From DAOMNN01 sp035443825 (GTDB lineage Bacteria > Pseudomonadota > Gammaproteobacteria > Burkholderiales > Rhodocyclaceae): 64,000 nt of DNA. The DNA is taken from assembly GCA_035443825.1 (NCBI GenBank), contig DAOMNN010000006.1, positions 1-64,000 of the forward strand. Reading direction: 5' to 3'. The translations under genes and the position numbers were made by a program. This document shows, piece after piece, positions 8,731-17,078 of this stretch. The notes below the pieces were generated by a model. The model made no database searches. It had not been told where the DNA came from and saw only the letters and a program-made list of their open reading frames with translations. Every line of letters starts with the position of its first letter. Positions within the stretch are counted from its first letter, which is position 1.

Positions 8731-10578
8731 ATGGGATGGAACAGAAAAGTCCTGCGGGTGAACCTCACGGCAGGCACCTGCACTGAAGAACCCTTGAACA
8801 TGGAGTGGGCGCAGGAATACCTCGGGTCGCGCGGTCTTGCGACCAGGTATCTCGTGTCCGAGATCGACCCCAAGGTCGATCCGCTGTCCGCCGAGAACAA
8901 GATGATCATGGCGACCGGTCCCCTGACCGGCACGATGGCTTCGACCGGCGGACGCTATACGGTGGTCACCAAGGGCCCGCTAACGGGCGCGATCGCGTGC
9001 TCGAATTCGGGTGGTTACTTCGGCGCCGAGATGAAGTTCGCGGGCTGGGACATGATCATCTTCGAGGGCCGTTCGCCCAAGCCGGTATATCTCTTCGTCG
9101 AGAACGAAAAGGCGGAGCTTCGCGATGCCTCGCACCTGTGGGGCAAGAGCTGCTGGGAGACCGAGGAAACCATCAAGAAACAGCATCAGGACCCGCAGAT
9201 CCGGATCTCCTCGATCGGGGCCGCGGGCGAGAACAAGGTGCTGTTCGCGTGCGTGGTGAATGACCTGCATCGGGCCGCCGGGCGCTCTGGCGTCGGCGCG
9301 GTGATGGGGTCGAAGAACCTCAAGGCGGTCGCGTTGCGTGGCACCCTTGGTGTCGCCGGCATCAAGGATTTCCCCGGCTTCATGAAGGCGACCAGCGAGG
9401 CCAAGAAGGTGCTCGCGGACAATGCGGTCACCGGGCAGGGTCTTCCCAAGTTCGGCACCCAAGTGCTGATGAACGTGATCAACGAAATCGGTGCGCTGCC
9501 TACGCGCAACCACCGTGACGTGCAGTTCGAGGATGCGTCGAAGATTTCGGCCGAGGCGATGCACGAGAAGCGTGCGAGTGACGGCAAGACGCATCTGATC
9601 ACGAATGCCGCGTGCTTCGGGTGCACGATCGCCTGTGGACGGATTTCGCAGATCGATCAGAACCACTTCACCGTCAAGAACAATCCCAAGTACTGGGGCG
9701 CTTCGGGCGGCCTCGAGTACGAAGCCGCGTGGGCGCTTGGCGCGGCCAATGGGGTGGGTGACCTCGAGGCGCTGCAGTACGCGAACCTGATCTGCAACGA
9801 ACATGGCATGGATCCGATCTCCTTCGGTGCGACCGTCGGGGCGGCGATGGAACTTTACGAGATGGGCGTGCTGAGCAAGGAGCAGATCGGCATGGATGCG
9901 CCGTTCGGCTCGGCCGAGACGCTGGCCAAGATGGTCGAATTGACGGCCGCGGGCGAGGGCTTCGGCAAGGAACTTGCGCTCGGGTCGAAGCGTTTGTGCG
10001 AGAAGTACGGCCATCCGGAACTTTCGATGAGCGTGAAGGGCCAGGAATTCCCCGCCTACGATTCGCGTGCAATCCAGGGCATGGGCCTGGCCTATGCGAC
10101 CTCGAACCGCGGTGCCTGCCATTTGCGCGGCTACACGGTGGCGTCCGAAGTGCTTGGCATTCCGGTCAAGACCGATCCGCTCGTGACCGAAGGCAAGGCC
10201 GACCTGGTCAAGGCCTTCCAGGATGCCACTGCGGTGTTCGACTCTGCCGGCATCTGTGTGTTCACCTCCTTTGCATGGACCCTGGCCGATGTCCAGCCAC
10301 AGCTTGCGACCGCCTGCGAGGGTGACTGGAGCATGGACAAGCTCAACGAGGTGGGCGAGCGCATCTGGAACATGGAGCGTCAGTTCAACAACGCGGCCGG
10401 ATTCACGCACAAGGACGACAACCTGCCACCGCGCCTCACCACCGAACCGGCCAAGACCGGGCCGGCCAAGGGTCTGGTGAACGGTCTCGACAAGATGCTG
10501 CCTGAGTACTACAAGGTGCGCGGCTGGACGTCCGAAGGACAACCGACCGCGGAGACACTGTCGCGTCTGGGGCTTTGA
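8731..10578 (+). CDS. aorB: Tungsten-dependent aldehyde oxidoreductase catalytic subunit AorB
   Basis: Catalytic subunit of 615 aa of the aldehyde:ferredoxin oxidoreductase family, oxidising aldehydes to carboxylic acids at a bis-pterin tungsten site. The N-terminal domain begins GWNRKVLRVNLT as is typical. The [4Fe-4S] ligands are Cys295, Cys298 and Cys302 (C-x2-C-x3-C) with Cys509 in DSAGIC, the family's late ligand beside the cofactor-binding loop. The start at 8731 follows AAGGAGG; a longer overlapping frame through aorA is not used. Length agrees with known AORs (about 605-620 aa). In relatives this enzyme works on a broad aldehyde range, including phenylacetaldehyde. Confidence 0.95.
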   Translation: MGWNRKVLRVNLTAGTCTEEPLNMEWAQEYLGSRGLATRYLVSEIDPKVDPLSAENKMIMATGPLTGTMASTGGRYTVVTKGPLTGAIACSNSGGYFGAEMKFAGWDMIIFEGRSPKPVYLFVENEKAELRDASHLWGKSCWETEETIKKQHQDPQIRISSIGAAGENKVLFACVVNDLHRAAGRSGVGAVMGSKNLKAVALRGTLGVAGIKDFPGFMKATSEAKKVLADNAVTGQGLPKFGTQVLMNVINEIGALPTRNHRDVQFEDASKISAEAMHEKRASDGKTHLITNAACFGCTIACGRISQIDQNHFTVKNNPKYWGASGGLEYEAAWALGAANGVGDLEALQYANLICNEHGMDPISFGATVGAAMELYEMGVLSKEQIGMDAPFGSAETLAKMVELTAAGEGFGKELALGSKRLCEKYGHPELSMSVKGQEFPAYDSRAIQGMGLAYATSNRGACHLRGYTVASEVLGIPVKTDPLVTEGKADLVKAFQDATAVFDSAGICVFTSFAWTLADVQPQLATACEGDWSMDKLNEVGERIWNMERQFNNAAGFTHKDDNLPPRLTTEPAKTGPAKGLVNGLDKMLPEYYKVRGWTSEGQPTAETLSRLGL

Positions 10579-10593
10579 GTCCGTTCCGTGATC

Positions 10594-10614
10594 GCCCGGC
10601 CGGTTCGGCCGGGC
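10594..10614 (+). promoter_or_regulatory. Intercistronic hairpin between aorB and aorC
   Basis: GCCCGGCCG and CGGCCGGGC form a perfect nine-base stem with a three-base loop 15 bp after the aorB stop codon. No T run follows, so it is unlikely to stop transcription fully. It could protect the aorAB part of the message or weaken read-through into aorC. Confidence 0.55.
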
Positions 10615-10670
10615 GCACTGGCGGCGCGCGATCGCGGGCCGCAGGTCTTGTGGTCAAGTGAGGAGTTCCG

Positions 10671-11945
10671 ATGAAACACCTTGTGCTCGGCAATGGCCCC
10701 GCCGGGGTCGTGGCGGTCGAGGCGTTGCGCAACGCGGCGCCGAATGACGAAATCGTCATGGTCGGCGGCGAGGATGCGCCGCCCTATTCGCGCATGGCGA
10801 TTCCCTATCTGCTCGAAGACAACATCGACGAATCCGGCACCTATCTGCGCAAGGTGCCGGGCCATTTCGAGGCACTGCGCGTGCGCGAGCTGCGGGGTCG
10901 CGCGGTGTCGCTCGACACCAATGCGAAGCGCGTGCAATTCAAGGACGGCCGTTTCGAGGACTACGACCGCCTGCTGATTGCGACCGGCTCGCATCCGGTG
11001 CGCCCGCCGATTCCCGGCATCGATCTTCCCGAGGTGCAGACGTGCTGGACCCTCGAGGACGCGCGGGCGATCGCACGTCTGGCCGGACCGGGTTCGCGCG
11101 TATTGCAGCTTGGCGCGGGCTTCATCGGCTGCATCATCATGGAGTCTCTTGCCGCGCGCGGCGTCAAGCTCACCGTGGTCGAGATGGGCGACCGGATGGT
11201 GCCGAGGATGATGACGCCGAAGGCGGGCGAAATGATCAAGACCTGGGTCGAGGACAAGGGAATCCGCGTGCTGACTTCCGCCAGCGTCGAACGCATCGAA
11301 CGGCAGGAAGGTGGCGATGCACCCTTGGCGGTGAAGCTTTCCACGGGCGACTCGATCGCATGCGATCTGGTCATCGTTGCGGCCGGGGTGGCCCCGAACA
11401 CGGGTTTTCTCGACGGTACCGGAGTGACGGTCGGGAAGGGCGTGCTGGTGGATGAGCGCATGCAGACCAGCGTGCCGGACATCTACGCCGCAGGCGATGT
11501 GGCCGAAGCGCCGGAGCTGCTGACGGGGGCACCCATGGTTGCCGCGATACAGCCCAATGCGGCCGATCAGGCACGCGTGGCGGCGCTCAACATGGCAGGG
11601 CGGGAGAACCGCATGAAGGGCGTGCTGGCGATCAACGTGCTCAATACCCTCGGCCTGATTTCATCGTCGTTCGGACAGTGGTGGGGCGAGAAGGCACAGA
11701 GCGGCGGCAGTGGCGTCGAACTCGTCGATGAGCACGCCTACCGTTATCTCAGCCTGCAGTTCCGGGACGACGTAATGATCGGCGCCACGGCGATCGGTCT
11801 GACCCAGCACGTCGGCGCGCTGCGCGGGCTGATCCAGGGGCAGGTTCGCCTCGGGCCGTGGAAGGATCGTCTGCTCGCCTCGCCGATGCAGTTCGTCGAT
11901 GCCTACGTGGCGCGAAGCCAGCAGCCGCAGGCACTGGCGCGCTGA
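10671..11945 (+). CDS. aorC: FAD/NAD-dependent oxidoreductase subunit AorC
   Basis: Flavoprotein of 424 aa of the pyridine nucleotide-disulfide reductase class. It has an N-terminal FAD motif (GNGPAG, residues 6-11), a second dinucleotide fold (LGAGFIG, near residue 150) for NAD, and the YAAGDVAEA motif that contacts FAD. No redox-active CxxxxC pair follows the first fold. It is the likely site where electrons from AorAB reduce NAD. It follows aorB after 92 bp containing a hairpin, and is close to the moaD-like gene. Confidence 0.88.
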   Translation: MKHLVLGNGPAGVVAVEALRNAAPNDEIVMVGGEDAPPYSRMAIPYLLEDNIDESGTYLRKVPGHFEALRVRELRGRAVSLDTNAKRVQFKDGRFEDYDRLLIATGSHPVRPPIPGIDLPEVQTCWTLEDARAIARLAGPGSRVLQLGAGFIGCIIMESLAARGVKLTVVEMGDRMVPRMMTPKAGEMIKTWVEDKGIRVLTSASVERIERQEGGDAPLAVKLSTGDSIACDLVIVAAGVAPNTGFLDGTGVTVGKGVLVDERMQTSVPDIYAAGDVAEAPELLTGAPMVAAIQPNAADQARVAALNMAGRENRMKGVLAINVLNTLGLISSSFGQWWGEKAQSGGSGVELVDEHAYRYLSLQFRDDVMIGATAIGLTQHVGALRGLIQGQVRLGPWKDRLLASPMQFVDAYVARSQQPQALAR

Positions 11946-11954
11946 GTCCGGAAA

Positions 11955-12206
11955 ATGAAAATCGCCCTCAAGCTGTATGCGTCGCTGACCGACCTTCTTC
12001 CGCCGGAGCGGATCGGGAACCGCCTCGATGTCGAGGTGCCGGCGGGTACGACCGTGTCCGACATGGTCGTGCGTTATCGTGTGCCGGAGCGTAGCGCCCA
12101 CCTGGTGCTCATCAACGGGGTGTTCGTGTCGCCCGAGCAGCGTGCGACGCGCGAGCTCGCCGATGGTGACGAACTCGCGATCTGGCCGCCGATTGCCGGC
12201 GGATGA
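11955..12206 (+). CDS. MoaD/ThiS-like small sulfur carrier, probable AorD
   Basis: Ubiquitin-fold protein of 83 aa ending in the Gly-Gly tail (IAGG) that is adenylated and thiocarboxylated in MoaD and ThiS proteins. The N-terminal strand MKIALKLYASLTDLLP and the VPAGTTV and ADGDELAIWPPIAGG parts fit MoaD. It probably provides dithiolene sulfur for the pterin cofactor of AorB. It lies 9 bp after aorC in the same operon. The name aorD is used for this position in the related cluster of Aromatoleum, from memory. Confidence 0.8.
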   Translation: MKIALKLYASLTDLLPPERIGNRLDVEVPAGTTVSDMVVRYRVPERSAHLVLINGVFVSPEQRATRELADGDELAIWPPIAGG

Positions 12207-12209
12207 GGC

Positions 12210-12518
12210 TTGGCGTTCATCAACGGTCCCGTCCCGGCGTGCTTCGAGCGCGAAGTCACCGCATCGCCGGCGCAGTTCGAGCGCGATCTGCGCAAGGCCT
12301 GGCCGGCGGGGGTCGAGTGTGTCACCGACCACATTTTTCGCCTTTGGGAAGGTGCGCTGCGGCTCGACGTCGAGGTCCGGCCGACTGGCGTGCGGCGCCT
12401 CGGCTTGTTCGAGTTGCCGCGGCTTGTGGTCACCTACCGTTTCGAGGGCGGGGACGAGGCAGCACGGCAGCGCATGCTGACCGTCCTCGATCGTGCGATG
12501 CAGCGGGGAGGCGGTTGA
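12210..12518 (+). CDS. Unknown small protein of the aor cluster, AorE-like position
   Basis: Protein of 102 aa with no family I recognise. It is soluble, with no membrane segment or cysteine motif (one Cys at residue 11, another near 37). Start is uncertain: the earliest option is the TTG at 12210, just after an in-frame stop belonging to the MoaD-like gene, and the GGATGAGG sequence before it is unusually close. The codon pattern continues that of its neighbours, and the placement between a MoaD-like gene and tungstate transport genes suggests a role in cofactor or metal handling. That role is inference. Confidence 0.6.
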   Translation: MAFINGPVPACFEREVTASPAQFERDLRKAWPAGVECVTDHIFRLWEGALRLDVEVRPTGVRRLGLFELPRLVVTYRFEGGDEAARQRMLTVLDRAMQRGGG

Positions 12519-12585
12519 TCGGCAGCGATTGACTGACCGCATCGAGCTGCTGTCGAAACGGCCCGGTTCGGCTATCCTCTTGTAG

Positions 12586-13290
12586 ATGCCGACGTTCTCC
12601 TCGACTTTTTCCGAAGCGTTCTCGCTGCTGGCCACCTTCGACCAGACGGTGGCCGAGATCGTCCTCCTGTCGCTGCAGGTGAGCGGGAGCGCCGTCCTGC
12701 TCGGCACCCTGGTCGGTTTGCCGCTTGGTGCCTGTCTTGCGATCGGACGATTTCCGGGCAAGAACGCTGCTGCAGTCGTCATGAACGGCCTGATGGGCCT
12801 GCCGGCGGTCGTTGTCGGCGTCGTCGTGTATCTTCTGCTTTCGCGATCGGGGCCGTTCGGCGACTTCGGCCTGCTGTATACCCCGACTGCGATGGTGATC
12901 GCGCAGACCTTGCTGGTCGTGCCGTTGATGGCAGCGATCGCGCGTCAGGTCGTCGAGGACGTCTGGCAGCGCTACGCCGAGGAACTGCAGGTCATGCGCT
13001 TCACGTGGTGGCAGAGCGTCACGACGCTGCTTTACGACTGCAGGCACTCGCTGATGGTGGCGGTGCTGGCCGGCCTCGGTCGTGCGATGAGCGAGGTGGG
13101 TGCGGTGATGATCGTCGGCGGGAACATCGATCGGGCAACACGCGTCATGACTACCGCGATCGCGCTGGAAACGAGCAAGGGCGATCTGCCGCTCGCGATC
13201 GCGCTCGGGATCGTGCTGATCGTCGTGATTCTCGTTCTGAATGCAGGGGCCTTCGCGATGCGCGGCTGGGCCATGCGGCGCTACGGATAG
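12586..13290 (+). CDS. tupB: Tungstate-type ABC transporter permease TupB
   Basis: Integral membrane protein of 234 aa with about five to six helices. The cytoplasmic coupling (EAA-like) loop is around AEELQVMRF...AGLGRAMSEVGAVMIVGG, the pattern of TupB/anion permeases of the molybdate-tungstate group. It would form the channel for oxyanion import across the inner membrane. It is followed after 6 bp by the ATPase gene. Tungstate rather than molybdate is inferred from family resemblance and from the adjacent tungsten enzyme. Confidence 0.85.
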   Translation: MPTFSSTFSEAFSLLATFDQTVAEIVLLSLQVSGSAVLLGTLVGLPLGACLAIGRFPGKNAAAVVMNGLMGLPAVVVGVVVYLLLSRSGPFGDFGLLYTPTAMVIAQTLLVVPLMAAIARQVVEDVWQRYAEELQVMRFTWWQSVTTLLYDCRHSLMVAVLAGLGRAMSEVGAVMIVGGNIDRATRVMTTAIALETSKGDLPLAIALGIVLIVVILVLNAGAFAMRGWAMRRYG

Positions 13291-13296
13291 CCTCCC

Positions 13297-14010
13297 ATGT
13301 TCCCGATCCGCATCCGCGATGTGCGCTTTCGGCCGAACGGGCGCCCGGTCCTCGACGGGGTCGACCTCGATCTGGGCGACGAAGGCATCACGATGGTGCT
13401 CGGGCCGAACGGCGCCGGAAAGAGCGTGCTGTTGCGCACCCTGTGCGGGCTGATCACGCCGTCCGGGGGCATGATCGACTGGGGAGGCACCGTGCGTTCG
13501 GGCTCGGGTGTGATGATGGTGTTTCAGCATCCGATGATGCTGCGTGCCTCGGTGTTGGCGAACGTCGCGATTGCGCTCAAGCCGCAGGGGGTGGCGCGGC
13601 GCGAGCGCGATCTGCGGGCCGAGGCGGTGCTCGAACGCGTCGGGCTGGCAGGTCGGCGCGCCGATAGCGCGCGCCAGCTCTCGGGCGGGGAGCAGCAGCG
13701 CCTTGCGCTCGCACGTGCCTGGCTGACGAAACCACGCCTGCTGCTACTGGACGAACCGACCGCCAGCCTCGATCCGTCCGCGACCGCAGAGGTCGAACGC
13801 ATCGTGCGCGAGATCCGCACCGACGGCACGCGCATCCTGATGGCCACCCACAACCTCGGGCAGGCCACCCGGCTGGGCGACGACGTGGTGTTCATGAGCG
13901 CTGGCAAGGTGCGCGAGCATGCCCCGGTGCAACGCTTCTTCTCCCGACCTGCGTCGGAGGAGGCGCGCCTCTTCATCCAGGGCGAATTGCCGTGGCGGAT
14001 GAATTTCTAG
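13297..14010 (+). CDS. tupC: Tungstate-type ABC transporter ATP-binding protein TupC
   Basis: ATPase of 237 aa with Walker A GPNGAGKS (about residues 39-46), Q loop in VFQHPMML, signature LSGGEQQR and Walker B LLLLDEP. No regulatory C-terminal MOP domain of the ModC type is present. It energises import through the adjacent permease. No periplasmic binding-protein gene (TupA/WtpA) accompanies the pair, which is unusual because tupA normally starts the operon. Confidence 0.88.
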   Translation: MFPIRIRDVRFRPNGRPVLDGVDLDLGDEGITMVLGPNGAGKSVLLRTLCGLITPSGGMIDWGGTVRSGSGVMMVFQHPMMLRASVLANVAIALKPQGVARRERDLRAEAVLERVGLAGRRADSARQLSGGEQQRLALARAWLTKPRLLLLDEPTASLDPSATAEVERIVREIRTDGTRILMATHNLGQATRLGDDVVFMSAGKVREHAPVQRFFSRPASEEARLFIQGELPWRMNF

Positions 14011-14082
14011 CCCGTATTCCTCACGCCGGCGCGTGACGAGGGCATCGGCGGTCGCAGTAGTGCAGGTGTGAGAAATACGGGC
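14010..14082. repeat. Spaced imperfect inverted repeat after tupC
   Basis: GCCCGTATTCCTCAC starting at the tupC stop codon is mirrored by GTGAGAAATACGGGC near 14068-14082, with about 40 bp between. One base differs in the arms. It could fold into a long stem at the end of the aor-tup message or mark an old insertion. No known family was recognised. Confidence 0.5.
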
Positions 14083-14145
14083 CAGTCGTCTGCTTCGTGA
14101 ATCGAGGGACATGACGAAAACGATGGACCGTGGTGCGGGGTACAC

Positions 14146-14174
14146 AAGAACGCCGGCACGGGGCCGGCGTTCTT
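14146..14174. terminator. Strong hairpin between convergent tupC and copper-receptor genes
   Basis: AAGAACGCCGGC and GCCGGCGTTCTT form a perfect twelve-base stem with a five-base loop. The A/T ends on both sides allow it to work as a bidirectional terminator for the tup operon and the receptor gene. Confidence 0.8.
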
Positions 14175-14193
14175 GCAAGGCGGAAAGGTTTTC

Positions 14194-16491
14194 TCAGAAC
14201 CTGACGTTCATCCCGACATAGAACGAGCGTCCCATGCCGGGCACGACCTTGCCCCAGCGCGGCACGATGCCGACCGGATTGGAGGTCATCGTCGTGCCTT
14301 GGCCGACGTAGGCCCCGCCCAGCGGCAGATCGTAGAACCTGTCAAAGAGGTTCTCGACACCGAAGTCGACGCGCATCTGTTTCCACGAGTGACTCGCCCG
14401 CAGGTTCACCAGGCTGTAGCCGGACGTGCTGACCTCGTTCCGGACGTCGGAGACCTTGTCCTTGGCTTTCACCGCTACCAGCTCGACAGCATTGTCCCAG
14501 CCGCCGTGGCTGTGCGTGAGCGCCAATTTGGCGTTGAGCGGCATGATGTTGTACAGGTGGTCGCCGGTTTCGCGGTTCTTGCCGTTGGTGTAGTTGAGCA
14601 GACCCCTGAACCCCCACTCGCCCCAGCCCGTTTTCGCGAGCGGCACGTGTCCGGACAGATCGATGCCGTAGATTCGTGCGGACTGGTTCGCCAGCTGCAG
14701 GAAGACGAACTGGTCGGTCGCGGTCAGATTTGCGCCAGAGCACGATCCCCCGAGGGTGGTCGGGCAGCGCACTGCATCGATGTAGTCGTTGACCCGTGTG
14801 TAGTAGGGCGTGGCCTTGAACTCCCAGCTGCGATCGGGCGCGTGCCAGTCGAAAGTGGCACTCAGGGTGTACGCTTTCTCCGGTTTCAGATCCATGTCCC
14901 CGACATAGCCGTTGCCGTCGCCGAACCAGTTGACCATGAGCATTTCCATGCCGCGGGTTCGCCAGGTGTATCGCTCGTACAGGCTGGGAGAGCGTACCTT
15001 TCGGGCAAAACCGAATTCGATGTCGCGGGTGGCATCGATCGTATGCCGCGCGAGTGCCGTGAAATCCCAGTTGTTGTCGGTGCGCTTGCGGTCGCGCGCA
15101 TTGAACGCATCAGCCTGGGTCTGGCCATTCGCCATGGCGCTGTATGGTGACACGGGACCGGTATCCGTGCGGACCCGCTCGTAGCGAGCCCCGACCAGGG
15201 TGGTCCAGCCGGATCGAACCTGCGATTCCAGCTCGGCGTAGACTGCTGTGCGGTCACGCTTGCCATCGTTGATGTTCCAGAATGTGTTCGGCCACATGCC
15301 GCCCCCCGACGCGGGCCACCAGTCGTCGAGGCGGTAGCGCTGGAACTCGCCGCCGATACGCAGCAGGTCCCCCTTCGCGAGATCGATGTTCGCCTTGAGC
15401 GTCGCGCCGGTGGTCCGGCTCTCCGTGTGCATCGGCATCCCCCACGCGCATGACGCGCTCATGGGCGAGCAGGGCACGGGATTGATGGCAGCCGGACCGC
15501 CTGAATCCCCGGCATACCAGAAGCGCTTGTCGGCGCCGAAATCCATGAAATGGTCGACCGACTCGCGATAGGCTCGCGCCTCCATCGTGCCCCAATCGAA
15601 CTGACCCAGGTAGCGCAGATTCACGCTGCGCTGCTCGTTGTCGAGCAGGTCCATGCGCTGGTTCGGCCACAGCTGGTAGGGCATGTCCTGATAGCCGAGC
15701 TTGGCTTCGAACAGATGATCGCCGCCTCGAAACGCAAAACCGAGGTTGTGGTTTCGCGTGTCGTAGGCGGTTGAGCCCACTTCATCGAGGGAAAGGGTGT
15801 GGCCGGCCCGGCCGGTCTCCCGGAACGACTTGAAGTTCCCGCCCGCCGTGTAGTTGTCGGCCCTGCTCAACGCCCCGCTGTAGGCCACATTGAAGGCTTC
15901 CGTGGCGTAGGTGGCGGAGACATTGGCGCCGCGCGCCTTGTTGTTGCTGCGATAGAAGGTACCGAATTCACCCTTGACGAGACGTTCCTGGCCTGATGTG
16001 GCGAACTCCGGAGCGGCCGTGCTGGCAATGATCGTGCCTCCAATGCTGTCACCGCCGACACTCACCGGCGTGATGCCGGCGTAGACCTGCAGCGCACCCA
16101 CATTGGTCGGATCGATATAGGACAGCGGGGGGTTCATGTGATTGGGACATGATGCGATCAGGTCCATGCCGTCGACCTTGATCCGCAGGCGGTTGTCGGC
16201 CAGGCCGTGGATCGCCGGCAGGCTCGAAACGCCGCCGGCACCATAGACGCTCATTCCGGGAACATCGCGAAGCAGTGTCGCCGTATCGCTGGTTGCCGAA
16301 CGTAGGGACCGGACGGCGCCGGAGTCGACCGCAGACGAGCCGAGGAGAGACTGATCTCCGCTACTGGCTTCAACGACGATCGGGGCGAGGGTGGCTTCCT
16401 GGGCCGTAGCCAGGGGTGCGAAGGGGAGCATGGCGAGTGCCAGCGAAATCCGGCGCAGCCGGACGGGTGCGCGATTGTGTCGAGTGTTCAT
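14194..16491 (-). CDS. TonB-dependent copper receptor, OprC-like
   Basis: Outer-membrane receptor of 765 aa. Signal peptide at 1-30 (LALAMLPFAPLATAQE), plug domain about 40-165, then a barrel ending in VRF with a C-terminal aromatic residue. Within the plug, CPNHM matches the CxxxM copper site described in Pseudomonas OprC, and a methionine/histidine cluster (GMPMH) occurs in an extracellular loop. It would take copper through the outer membrane with TonB energy. It is downstream of a DUF2946 gene on the same strand, a common companion of copper receptors. Copper specificity is inferred from these motifs. Confidence 0.8.
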   Translation of the reverse strand: MNTRHNRAPVRLRRISLALAMLPFAPLATAQEATLAPIVVEASSGDQSLLGSSAVDSGAVRSLRSATSDTATLLRDVPGMSVYGAGGVSSLPAIHGLADNRLRIKVDGMDLIASCPNHMNPPLSYIDPTNVGALQVYAGITPVSVGGDSIGGTIIASTAAPEFATSGQERLVKGEFGTFYRSNNKARGANVSATYATEAFNVAYSGALSRADNYTAGGNFKSFRETGRAGHTLSLDEVGSTAYDTRNHNLGFAFRGGDHLFEAKLGYQDMPYQLWPNQRMDLLDNEQRSVNLRYLGQFDWGTMEARAYRESVDHFMDFGADKRFWYAGDSGGPAAINPVPCSPMSASCAWGMPMHTESRTTGATLKANIDLAKGDLLRIGGEFQRYRLDDWWPASGGGMWPNTFWNINDGKRDRTAVYAELESQVRSGWTTLVGARYERVRTDTGPVSPYSAMANGQTQADAFNARDRKRTDNNWDFTALARHTIDATRDIEFGFARKVRSPSLYERYTWRTRGMEMLMVNWFGDGNGYVGDMDLKPEKAYTLSATFDWHAPDRSWEFKATPYYTRVNDYIDAVRCPTTLGGSCSGANLTATDQFVFLQLANQSARIYGIDLSGHVPLAKTGWGEWGFRGLLNYTNGKNRETGDHLYNIMPLNAKLALTHSHGGWDNAVELVAVKAKDKVSDVRNEVSTSGYSLVNLRASHSWKQMRVDFGVENLFDRFYDLPLGGAYVGQGTTMTSNPVGIVPRWGKVVPGMGRSFYVGMNVRF

Positions 16492-16590
16492 GTCGATTCC
16501 TGAAGAGTGACTTTCGGTGCTTGCCGCAACAGGGAACTGTCTGCCGCGCGAAGGGGGCAGACGCAGTTATCGCGGCTGATCGATGGGACT

Positions 16591-17007
16591 TCAGGAAAGC
16601 AGGGGCGGAGCGCGCGGAGCGGGGTGGAGGGTGAGGAAACCCGTGCCCGACTCACCCGTCGAGGATGCGCTCACCGATGTCAGATATGCGAGGGGCGGCA
16701 GGGACTGAGGCAGTACGGATGGGGGCGGGGCGCCGAACGATGCCGCGGCACAGACGAGGCATTCGGCCATCTGCGCTGCAGCCGCCGGAGAATCGCCCGC
16801 CCCGTCGCTTTCGGCGGCGTCAAACAGGGAGACGCGTTCGATGCCGAACGGCGTGCACACCTCGGTCCATGCGCCGGACCCGGATGCGAGCATGTATGCA
16901 TGATGCTGCGCACTGGCGAAGCCCAGTCCGACGTGCGCGAGCGCCGCGACAAAGGCGAGCCAGAGTGTGAAGCGCGGCAGGCGGAGGGCGGGGCCGAATC
17001 GGGTCAT
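16591..17007 (-). CDS. DUF2946 family protein next to copper receptor
   Basis: Protein of 138 aa with a membrane-spanning or signal-like N-terminus (LWLAFVAALAHVGLGFA), a histidine pair soon after it, and a late ECLVCAA cysteine pair with a short hydrophobic region. These are the features of DUF2946, often found in copper gene neighbourhoods. The Cys/His content suggests metal contact in the periplasm or membrane. It lies 99 bp upstream of the OprC-like receptor on the same strand, so one transcript is likely. Confidence 0.7.
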   Translation of the reverse strand: MTRFGPALRLPRFTLWLAFVAALAHVGLGFASAQHHAYMLASGSGAWTEVCTPFGIERVSLFDAAESDGAGDSPAAAAQMAECLVCAAASFGAPPPSVLPQSLPPLAYLTSVSASSTGESGTGFLTLHPAPRAPPLLS

Positions 17008-17078
17008 TTCGGCCCGAATCCTAACACGCAGACAAGCGACCGGATTTGCCCTGCATCAAGCTTCCGGGCCCGATTCGC

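Noticed and set aside
8407..10578. A single long frame joining aorA's end region to aorB
   Set aside because: The aorB part is real, but the upstream part overlaps aorA in another frame. The start at 8731 with AAGGAGG is clear, so no fusion.
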